Source: Monomorium pharaonis | Lineage: Eukaryota > Arthropoda > Insecta > Hymenoptera > Formicidae | Length of the DNA: 64,000 nt | Assembly (NCBI RefSeq): GCF_013373865.1 | Contig: NC_050477.1 | Span: 4,548,869-4,612,868, forward strand | Direction: 5' to 3' | Shown: piece by piece, positions 36,001 through 46,700 of the stretch | Position numbering within the stretch: position 1 is the first letter of the stretch | Layout of the letters: the number at the start of each line of letters is the position of its first letter | The notes under the pieces: generated by a model | What the model saw: only the letters and a program-made list of their open reading frames with translations | Database searches by the model: none | What the model was told of the DNA's origin: nothing | Program-made: the position numbers and the translations under genes

Positions 36001-37563
36001 TTGCCCACCCCAGCTCGTTGGCCGCCCCTGTGTTTTTGTATATCCCGTAGGATATCCCTCGTCACATCCCTCCAGAGTTCTCTTTTCCATTTTTTGTCCG
36101 GTCGCGTCGGTTTGCCCCGTCCTCGTACAACATTCAGTCACCGGAACCGCGACATCCTTTCGCGGATCGCCCGCGTTTCTTGCGATCTTTTTTTTTTTCC
36201 CTCCCCTTGACGCGCGCGCGCGCACCGTCCATTGAGGTCGAGCGTCACGCACGACAGCGTCGCGAACGACGTGAGGAAAACTCGTAAAACTCCCTGGTTT
36301 TTCCCCGCAATCGCTTCAATTAATCTCGCGTCATCCTTGGATGTTGTTATGTGTTCGCGGGTTACTTTAGATTTCGACAAATTGGATTTAAAAAAAAAAA
36401 AAAAACGCTACGCGTTAGGATACTTTGCGTTAATTAAACGAGAATGCTTGTTATCGAGTAAGAAATACATCGACGTGGAAAATCGCTGCAGCACATTTCT
36501 ATCGAGACTCGTGAAATTTTTGCAAGGAGGCTGAAAAAATTTTTGCGGGATGGGCGCCAATGCGCGCGGCGAGGTCGAGCGTCGTCATCGCCGGGAGGGT
36601 GGCGTGAGAGGGCGAGAGGGACGTCGGTGAGGGCTGGGAGAGATGTAGGACTGCCGGGGGCTCGGGGGGAAGAGAGCGGGATGCGGAGCCACAAAGATGG
36701 CCGCTCGGCGGCGAGAACGCGCATGAGGGGTCGGCTGACTCGGTGAGGGATTCTTAAATGCGGCCGTGTATTAAATCGGCGGGACCGAATCCTTTTTTCT
36801 TTCGTTTTTCATTCAAAGACCGAAATAATAATAATAACAACGATAACAATAATAACGATAGTGATCGTTATTATAATTCTGATTAATTTGTGAAGCATAC
36901 GTAGAAATGCGCTGACGTGTGATAATTACGAGTCGTCCTAGCTAGACCGACTTCAGGTTAATCCCGGGCGTGCGCGAGCGTGCGAATCGGGAGTATCGCG
37001 GCCGCTTCTCCTCCGCGAAGCTTCGAAAATGTGGGACACGGCTGTGTGCTCGGCGTGGCGGCGGCCGACAGGGCCCGCGCGGCTCTCCCCCCCCCTCCTC
37101 CCCCCCTCCGCGCGTCGCAAAATTCTCCGTTAACTCCGCCGTACCTGGTGGCACGCCGCGGCTAACGGAATGAGCAGTACCTGCGCTGACTGACGGCGCT
37201 TCTACACATACACATACACACGCACGCACACTAGCTCACGAGCCAGATATACAGGGTGTACCGGGAAACCCCGTCCGCTCGTCCTCCCGGCCTGCCCGGC
37301 TGTATATTCGTCGCCTTCATCATCATCACGCGCCCACAGAGTAGTATCCAGCTAAGCGCAGATAAAGAATGTTCCCTCACGTCTTTTCAACGCTAATTGT
37401 CTTCGCAAACAACGCTCGCAGCTATTATTTGACCGAGATTGTGCAGCGAGAAATTATTTAAGTCTCGACTAGGGCTTCCTGCATTCCTAATTCTACGGAA
37501 TGTTTTCCGATGTTTTTCGATGATCTCACACACACACACACACACACACACATTTGTGTGCAC

Positions 37564-37583
37564 AATCTTCTCGCGAGAAGATT
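37564..37583. promoter_or_regulatory. 20-base perfect palindrome containing TCTCGCGAGA
   Basis: AATCTTCTCG-CGAGAAGATT is its own reverse complement. Allowing one bulged T, the arms continue for about six more pairs. The core TCTCGCGAGA equals the CGCG element bound by BANP in vertebrate promoters; an insect reader is not established here. Confidence 0.6.
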
Positions 37584-38953
37584 TGTGCGCGACACCTCGT
37601 ACACGCGTGCATCCGCGTGACGCATGCGGGGCGTGCGTGCGGGCATGTGTGTCTGTGTCTGTCTGTATGTGGGTGTGTGGAGAGGGGTGTGTGTGAGTGT
37701 GTGTGAACCGAGGAATGTGAATACGCCGTGTCGTTTCGAGTCGCATCCTGACACTCCCCCATGGTGGGTGGAGGTGTGACAGGGAACAGATATCCAAGCG
37801 CGCACTCGTCCTCCTCGAATTATTATTATCGCAGTCCCGCGGGAAGGAAGGGAGATGCGATCCGTGTCAAGTATCCCCGGGTATGATCCACTTGATGCTA
37901 CAAATGCTTCGAAACATTCTATGATTGGCCAATTTGTAAAATTCTTTGTTCTGATTGGTCACTCAAATGCTTCAAAGCTTTCGCAGCGTCAGGTGAATCG
38001 CACCCTTCGTAATGAATAAAGTATTATTAACAAAATAACGATAATACCAAATTGTAATAACCTTAGGGAGGAATTTTTATTGTCAGAGGAAAGAGGGATA
38101 CTTATTCCGTTAGGAGAATAATCCGGCGACTTGTGAAGAAACGCGATCGAGTCGGCGAAAGAGTCGCTACGGCACTCGTGCGCTATCGCGTAATTGCTAA
38201 TTAACGATGTAATCGTGCCGCTTACGGCCTTGCGTTTTCCTTGCCCTAATTATTATAGTCGCACGAGATGGAGGAAGGTATCATAAAGACGTTTTGCGCC
38301 AGATCTTCAATATATAATCGTTGATAGTGAAATCCCCCATCCCCCCCCCCCCGGCATGTTTTGCACACATGTCGATTTTACATTTCAAATTGCGATAGAG
38401 ATATATATCTCATTATGTCGGGTGCCGGGCATACGTGAAAGCTCAATGATCTTTGGGCTTGGAAGAGAGCTCAACAAAAATACGTTTTAATCTTCCTCGC
38501 CGGGGGAACGCTCTACACCTGCGCGCGGCACCCTTTTCCTCCCTTTCCCTTGTCTCTTCCTTTCGTTTGTCGATTTCGACCTCGATCCTGCCTGTCGAAA
38601 TTCGGCCAATCGATACAGCAACCCCCTATTTGTAGGACGAATGCGTCACCTCCGGATGCGCGTCCTCGCGCCGCGCGATTTTCTCTTGCCCCTTCCCTCT
38701 CGCCACGTCCGCGTTCTTCTCCTCCTCCTTCTCTTACTCCTTATCCTCTTTCCCCGTGTCCCTCTCCCTCGTCGTCTCAGCAAAGTAGCGCGAAGGCGAC
38801 GAGATCGCAGCTGCGAGTCACGTAAATCGCGACTCGAGGAATCGCCGCGGATGTCGCAATCGCGGTAATATTCGCGCCGGTCTTCCTTCCCGCGCACGCG
38901 CAAGGAAAGAACAGCGGAGGGGTGGCGGCGGGCACAGGGACGGGGATGGGCGG

Positions 38954-38954
<1 letters not shown>

Positions 38955-38986
<32 letters not shown>
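38955..38986. repeat. (GA)n microsatellite
   Basis: A perfect GA repeat of about 30 bases flanked by G-rich DNA. Confidence 0.95.
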
Positions 38987-38988
<2 letters not shown>

Positions 38989-39799
38989 CGAAAAGAGAAA
39001 TAAGAGGCGCGTGTTGCACCGTGACGGAATCGCGGCGGCACGAGTGATTTCGCCGACCGGACACGTACATCCTTGAGCAGCTGACTCAGCGGAATGTTCC
39101 TCTAATCGATCCGTATCTCTCGCCTTCTTGCGAGCGACAGGAGTAGCCGAGATGAAAAAGGAAAGGACTCGAGTAGAGACAAGTAAAAAAAAAACACTCG
39201 CGAGAAGTAAAGAGAAAGAAAGGAGACGTGTTTATTGTGTCGTCGATGCATTTCGGGGCGCGCGAGAGAGAGAAGGGGAGGAGCGGACAAATGTTTACTG
39301 TGCACAGGAGCACAACTTCGCCGCGAATTTCTAATGATCGAAATGTTTGAGGCTCGTAAATTTTATTTGGGGGCAATTTATAACTTGATGAGAATAAAAA
39401 AGAACGGGAGAAAGGGATGAGGAAGGGCGGAGCGTGATTTCTCGCCACGAACGGAGTAAAGTCAACCGCCGTCAGCCCGTTTTTGCGGAAACGCGCGGTA
39501 TCCTCGCAAAGTACGCGGAAGAAGAACGCAGGCGCGCGAGACGTAGGAGGAAGAGAGATCGAGAGGGAGAGAGGCGGCTATTTCGCGCCGGGGACGGCCG
39601 ATCGCGGCCGAAATCGGCCGAAACGCGCAGCGGTATTCACGCGGCGCGCCGGAGCGGCGAGTTGCGTGTAACGACGACGCCCGTTTGTTTGTCGTTGTTC
39701 GTTTTGTACCTCGCGCGCGGCGTGACCACTCCGTCGCGCTGATTACGCAACGCGTGGCCATGAGAGCGCCTCGCGCGCTCGCGGGAATGCAGCCGCCGC

Positions 39800-39827
39800 G
39801 CGAGCGCGCGCGCGCGCGCGCGCTCGC
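39800..39827. repeat. 28-base alternating CG palindrome
   Basis: A (CG)n run bounded by GAG and CTC forms a perfect palindrome of 28 bases. Such sequence can adopt Z-DNA or a cruciform. Confidence 0.85.
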
Positions 39828-40486
39828 CCGTCATATCGCAGGATTGGCGGGATTATCGGTATCTCGCGATGTGTTTACAACAACAAATCGGAACGCGCAG
39901 GCTCCGAAAGACTCTCCCGACGGCCGTTCGGCGACTATAATCGTCGAATTCGGTAGTAGTGTTTCAGCCTCCCATCATTCATCGCGATACGAAGTAATTG
40001 TAAATGCGCGCCATTGAATTCTCAGCTTATCCGCCTCGCGTGGTGTGTTACATAACATTTCCTTCGGCCGTCTTGTTGCTACACGACGTGTTTTTTTTTT
40101 TTTTTTCCACCGTCGACCGGAATGATAGATAGGGTTGCGATGAGCATCTCGACTCTCGAGACTAGTTGAGAATCGCTGATCTAACGCGCGACGTGCAGGT
40201 TCCACTATGCGCCCGTGCACGCGCACGCGTGTAGGCGTGCATGGCGCGCCATGACTTGTAGGATGAGCGGTGCAAAGGCGTATGTCTCGTCTAGAAATTA
40301 ATGTACAGCCAATATTAGGAAGCAAGAACAGTCCATCACGACGGGGCAGCGTTTCATCGTACGACACGCATAACACGGGTGTCGACAATGGGAAATGTGA
40401 GATACGAAAGAGGTCGAGAACGTGGGAAGATAGATTCGATAAATAGTTATTACTTGTGATGGATTTAAATACTTGAAAGGATAATC

Positions 40487-40487
<1 letters not shown>

Positions 40488-40524
<37 letters not shown>
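40488..40524. repeat. (ATT)n microsatellite
   Basis: Twelve perfect trinucleotide units. Confidence 0.95.
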
Positions 40525-42097
40525 GCTACTATTTAATCGAGCTTACGCGGAAAATGAATTAATCATTCAGCAATCGTAAATGCGAGATTGTGTGAGCAAT
40601 AATATGCGCGATTATAACGCGTTTTTTATTTGCGTCGTTCCAACATGCGAGCTGACGGAATATTTCGCACTTGTGTGTAAAATGTTCCATCAGGAATACA
40701 TCCCAGAATTAATTTGGAAATATAAATCTTACAAAGTTATAGCAATTTTATTTCAATTAAAATTATATAATATATTTTTCTTGATAATCGCATTCAACAT
40801 TTGCGATTATAATGTTTGCGCCGGTTTGGATGAAGCAATATCGAATTAATCTCGCGGCGTCATCGAATTCATATACTTTGGGTCTCCTCTTTGCACACGC
40901 GCGCGCGCGCCCGAGCCGTAAAAGAAAAAAAAATAGAAGGAAAGAGCAGAATGGAAAAAAAAGAGAGAGAGAGAGAGAGAGAAACCGGCCGGAGTATCGC
41001 GCAAGTATCGGAGCGGCTAAGTAAACATGAGAGCAAGAGAGCATCCCGACACTCAATGCCGGTTTTTACCCGCGATGCGCTCTGCCGTTTCGGGGAACGC
41101 AGTTGTGTACACTGTCGTCGTGATCTTCATTTTTGCGTCTGCCGGCGACGAGTTCCTTCCTTCTCCCCCTCGTCAGGTATCGCCTCTCCTTCCCATGAAA
41201 ATCGCGAGACATCGATACTACTCCGACGCGCGTCAACAAGAGAGATAATTACGTTTCGTCGCGAACGAGACAAAACGGCGTAAAGGGCAAAGCGTGATGA
41301 CTCGTTAAATATTTTGAACATCGTAATTGTCCGGGCGATGCCGACGCTCGTGTGCACTTACCGTTTGTGTAAAATCGAGGCTTGTGTGTAACATTATGCA
41401 GGTTTTCGCAAATTCTCCCCCAAAGGGACTTGACCCCCGCGATGCTAGAGTTCGAGCGGAATTTAGTTATGTTAACTTCGACACGGCTCGCGCCCATTGA
41501 TCGGCGCACAACGGGGAGTTTATTTCTGTCTCTGTATTTCCCTGACAAAGCCAGGTTTCGGATAACACGAAAGTCAATTTGACGCAAGAGTGAACGACGC
41601 GGGAATACGTGTAACCCACAGAGAACGAACCCTGGTCTACGTGAATAGTTTTGCCGGCGGCGGTTAGCCTCGGAAATCAGTCCCAAATTACGAAATTAAA
41701 ACTAACAGAAATCGAAAGACGTGGTACAATACATACATTTATTTTTTCCGACAGGCCATTAAAACTGTTAAACGAAATGTTACAAAAGCATACGTAAGAG
41801 AGAGAGAGAGATTGTTGTCTCGACCTATTTAAGCCCCCGGCTCGCACTTGCTTATCGCGCGCGACGCGTTTCTTTCTGAAAATTATCACAGGTGTTTCGG
41901 AATTATCGTATCATTAATTCGACATCGAGAATTCCCCGGAGCTTGTCTCCCGGCGCGGCAGGCTTTTGCGATTGGCTGCGTAACCCGATCTCGCCGCGGG
42001 CGTTTTTCGCTTTCGCGGGTTAATTGATCGCGGATGCAGTATAATTCGACGCGTTCTCCCGGCAGAGTCGTCAATCGTTAAAGATCGGTTCCTCATT

Positions 42098-42141
<44 letters not shown>
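42098..42141. repeat. (CT)n microsatellite
   Basis: A CT repeat with a single TTT interruption, again giving GAGAG motifs on the other strand. Confidence 0.95.
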
Positions 42142-42142
<1 letters not shown>

Positions 42143-43771
42143 GGCCGCTGCACCGCCTTGCCTCCCTCGCCTCCCCATGGTGTCGGCTGCCATTCACCGC
42201 GAAAACCGTACGTACACTCGCGCTCTGGTCACCGACAAGGTCGCACAAGGTCGCGCAACCATCCTGCATCCATGCGCCATATGCAGCGGCGTGCACGCGC
42301 GATGCAGGTGGACGATATCGGCACGCGAGTCGACCGCGATCACCGAATGAATGGGAATTTAAAATCGGAAAGTTAAAGTTACAAGAGCAGCGATTCTCAG
42401 CTGTGTGCCGTGTTTTAAAGTATTTGTTTCTGATTTATCGAGTAATTCAATTTAATATGTCGAACTCCCCTTTTCCCGTTCTCGTTTCTCGCTTCCAGGA
42501 AGGTCCTATCTGTCTCGCACGATGCCATCTACATACGGTGTAGCGTGATTTGCGCGCGAAAGCACCAGCGGGTCCCGGTATCGATCCGAATGCGTAGAAA
42601 ATGCTATTGATTCCCTCGGCCGACCCGACGACCTCTTCTCTCCATGGCGACGATCCGACTGGAGAGACCGAAGCTTTCCTCCGTCTCTCTTTTGATCATT
42701 ATTTTCATCCCGCTATATTGCTGTGACACAGATGTATTACGCCAACATGAAAATATACGGCGAATGTATGAAAAAAAATACCTTCATGTCGGTGATGTTA
42801 TAAAAAACAGGTTTTACCAAAATTAAACGAAAAAATAAAAAATCCGTTAAGAGACAAAATACTCGAAAGAATTACAATATCGTAAAAGTGACATATACAA
42901 TTATTGAATATTGTACGTGGCAGTAATTAATCAATAGCTTCAGTTTAAAAATATTGGAAGTGAAGAAATGCAAATAATTGCAGATTACATTTTAATGGAA
43001 ACAGAGGAGAATATTTTCATCTTTATTAGATTTCAATAGATCGTCTCTCACCTCTCATCTAGAGATAAAATGTCACGTACGTGATGACCGCAATTGGAAG
43101 GGGTGAGAGGAGAGAATTGCATAAAAGGCACACACGAGCCGAGTGACTCGCCTATTCGTTTTCTGCCTACGCCCTCCAGGGTCACGCGTCCCACGTTCAT
43201 CCTCCATCCTCGTATTCCTCCTCCTTTCTTCAGAGTCGCTTTTGCGGCTTTGGACGCTCGCAGCACCTGCTTCAATCCTTTTTTCACTTGCCAAAAACAT
43301 TTCAACGTACTTTAGTACGAAGTTATATTAACTTTTTTCATAACGTACTGCAACAATGGCACAAATAATCAATATATTTTGAACTTTAAAATTAATTTTG
43401 CCAGAATAAAGTTGAGATTTGGAGTTGACACTTAAAAATAATTGAATTGAATAAGACACGTCTCCTTCATGTTACTGTTATTCTGCGACAGATCACGAGT
43501 AAGACGGGCACGATAATTCTTGGCCGATGAGGAGCAGAGCAGCGCGAGGGCGAGTAGTAGAAGGAGCAGCATCACGAGCAAGAGCGAGCGGCTTCGTCGT
43601 CGTAGAGGAAGGTGGTGGTGGTGTGGAGAAACAGAAAAAGAAGAAGGAACGAGGACGAAGTGGCGGCGGCAGCAGTGGCAGTGGTAACGGCGGCAAAGCG
43701 GCGACGAACAGCCAGGTCCCCCCATGTTAGCGGACATCAACGGCAACCTGGCGGATCTGAGAAGCGAAGCG

Positions 43772-46700
43772 ATGGCGTCGCAGAGATTTTGTCTGCGCTG
43801 GAACAACCACCAGAGCAATTTGCTCTCCGTCTTCGACCAGCTGTTACACGACGAGTCGTTCGTCGATGTCACGCTGGCCGTTGAGGGCCAGTTACTCAGG
43901 GCGCATAAGATGGTGCTGTCGGCGTGTAGCCCCTACTTTCAGGTGAGCCTCGCTAACTTTTCGTGCCTGTAATTTACTTAGATAAATGAACATCGAATTG
44001 TAGACGACAGTTAATGAATTATAGCCAATAACTGTCGCGCATAATTTATCATTTCGCAATAGAGACAGTATCTCGAATGAACTTTATGATAGATTATAAT
44101 TGGAATCTATCGACATTGACATATAAGTAATAGTCTTACAGACGTATATTGTACTGTAGAATTGTCACGTGCTATTTGCAATATTTATTTTAAAAAAGGG
44201 GATTACAATTTTTGAACCGCTGTGGTAATTTATATTTGATATATTTACAGGCCCTGTTCGTTGGTCATCCCGACAAGCACCCGATAGTCATTCTCAAGGA
44301 TGTTCCATATGTGGACATGCGCAGTCTCCTGGACTTTATGTACCGCGGTGAAGTGAGCGTCGATCAAGATCGATTGACCGCTTTCCTGCGGGTCGCCGAG
44401 TCCCTGAGGATAAAGGGCCTGACCGAGGTGAACGAGGACAAATGTGATTTGCCAAGCATCACGTCCTCGCTGCTGAACAGCAATCAGAACGCGGTGGCGC
44501 CGCCGCCGCCCAGTCTCCATCGGATCAACCAAATCGGTTCGCATCATCATCATCATGTCGCGCAGAAGAGGTTCCATCATATGTCCAGCCATCCGTTGCT
44601 TGGCTCGGCGCTGACGGCGCCCAAGAGGAAACGTGGCAGACCCAGGAAGTTAAGCGGTTCGTCGGACACGCCGATTGGCGAAGTCGGCGGTCAAGAGCTG
44701 CAGTCCTGCTCTGGTGCCGATCTAGTCCAGGGCTCGCCCGAGATGATGGAAATGAAGATGGGATTGGACTTTCAGAGCGAAGTTAGCGGCAACGGCAACG
44801 TGAGAAGCGCCGGTGCCTCTTCCAACAATAACAATTCTGCGACGGCCGCCAGTAATCCCGCCGCCACGGCCTCCTCGGGATCATCGTCGGCGAGGAGAGA
44901 CGAGCCTACGGAAAACGGTACCGATACACCGGAGCCACCAGTCACGCGGGTCAAACGAGAACCGGAACCGACGCCCAGCACCTCGGCGCAAGGTATGAAG
45001 CGAGCGAAACGCGATAATGCGCGATATAACTGTTGAACTGAAATTTGAGAACCGGGGGCTGATTGTTTCGTCGTTATTATTGATTCTAGCCTCGGATGAG
45101 ACATTCGCGCGGCCGCACAGTAGGCAAGGGAGTGAGGGTTTTAAGCAAGGTAAGAGACCTTTTTAGCTTACTTGACTTCAATGACAGAGAAGCCTTGCAT
45201 TGCTAATACAATCCCTGATACAGCGCAAACGATAAATTTCACGCGAATTTTACAGTGGTTTACCTGAGCATCCCTCAGATACCGTAGCGTATCTTACCAA
45301 ACGGAGAGCTGCACGCGTTTTTTAAATCGTATACAATTAGATAATTAATTACATAATTATTCATGCACAATTTTTATCGTGAAATGTGCCAATATAAATG
45401 TAATGTGTACCTAGTTAACATTAACTCCTTCAGATTTGACTGTTCTTTTACACGTAAATTTGTAATCATTTTATTAGCTTTTGTGTCCATTAAAATTTAG
45501 GATTTATATAATAGATCTGTTGGAGTTAATTTTTTGTTTAATCCTCAAACGAGCGCAACGTTGCGATAAGAAAAATGTCTTGTCATTCTTGTAAATCTAA
45601 TTTCCTGATTTTGAAGATGCATTCTTGAAAATTATACAAGGTAAGTCACAAGCACTAAAACGCAACGTGCGCCTGAGGGTTAACCATAGTCGTTTCAGTC
45701 GCATAAGTTTATGAATGCGAAAGATAAAATTCGCGAATCTCTAATTCGTGGAACGACGCCCCACCAGATGTCTTAGCATGGTGTGAAATGTGATTCCCAT
45801 AACGCGGAGAAGAATGTTATCTTGGCTCGTTGTGCATCTTGTCGTTTCTAAATCTCATAGTTGAAAAAAAATAAAAGAACGAAACTATACAATGTCTGCT
45901 CGTTTTTAATAAGTTTGTAATAATTGCGAAGTTAAAATAAATATTCAAATCGAGCGCATTAAAAACTTGGATAACGCCGAGCTGCGATCCCCGTCGAATA
46001 TTCTTCTCCGTGCGAACCCGAAAGACGGGGGAAAGAAAGAATCCGCTTTTGTGCCGTCCGAATGCTTATTCGTTTCTTGTGAACGCGCCCCCGAGGAGCA
46101 AGCAAGCAAGCAAGCGAGCAAACGAACCTTGCTCGGCATTACGGACGACGCTGTAGACTCTCTACGTGAGAACGACTCTTACGGCTCTCTCGCACGATTC
46201 GTCGAGGTCGATCGACGACGTCTGAGAATCTCAGAATCGGGAGACCCGATCCCCGGTTGGGCTCTCCCCCGATCGAATACTTTATACTTTGTAACAGACT
46301 TCGCGTCACATTTCGCGCACCGCGCGCGGATCTACCGTCTCTAATCGCGCGCGCGCGTCGTCGTCGCCGCGGACGACGACGCTTTATCCTCATGTGCTGC
46401 TAATGAATTTGAACTTTTCAGACTTTTCTTGTGGGCTGCCTTGCCAAGCTGGCTCGGCCAGTCGATGTCGTGCTCCTGTAAGCGCGCGCTCCTTCCGACT
46501 TTTTTTTTTTTTAATCTCTTTTTTAGGAGCTAGCCAGGACTCGTGACCCTCGCGAATCAGTTTCGGAAAGAAAAACCGCGATCCCGTTTAATCGCGGCGC
46601 GCTGACCAGAGTTGGCTGCGCTTCGAAATCTCTCGCGCTTATTCTCTGAACCATTTTCGAAACAAAACGCACACGAAAGGACAAAAGAAAGAGGTAGAAT

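Larger units (their letters stand above)
36001..40400. other. CpG-rich and microsatellite-rich ttk upstream DNA
   Basis: Contains an 11-bp-stem hairpin at 36849-36874, (CA)n at 37526-37552 followed by TG-rich DNA to 37,710, a palindrome at 37564-37583, (GA)n at 38955-38986 and a CG alternating palindrome at 39800-39827. No protein-coding gene is seen. Confidence 0.5.
11591..43491 (+). other. ttk: tramtrack 5' region: presumed noncoding exons, introns and enhancers
   Basis: This 32 kb interval has no ORF with recognisable protein homology on either strand. Open frames of 100-285 codons are serine/arginine/proline low-complexity by-products of CT tracts and CpG DNA. CpG-rich blocks lie at about 11.6-12.9, 20.4-22.6, 25.8-31.9, 36.5-37.3 and 38.6-40.0 kb. 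AT-rich plain DNA lies between them, for example 23.5-25.8, 32.0-36.0 and 40.4-40.9 kb. Good plus-strand donors occur at 12488, 29872 and 31394. In Drosophila, ttk also has long 5' introns and several alternative leader exons, so the whole interval fits one large regulatory and leader region. Independent noncoding RNA genes could sit in it unseen. Confidence 0.5.
40401..43491. other. DNA immediately upstream of the ttk BTB exon
   Basis: Contains (ATT)n at 40488-40524, (GA)n at 40961-40981 and (CT)n at 42098-42141. A 60-codon open frame at 42644-42826 begins with a hydrophobic stretch but has no support as a gene. No other coding segment is seen. Confidence 0.5.

Noticed and set aside
42644..42826. 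60-codon frame with a signal-peptide-like start (SVSLLIIIFIPLYCC) shortly upstream of the ttk BTB exon
   Set aside because: Such a segment arises often by chance in AT-rich DNA. No homologue recognised, no conserved cysteine pattern, and no promoter or poly(A) signal placed for it.
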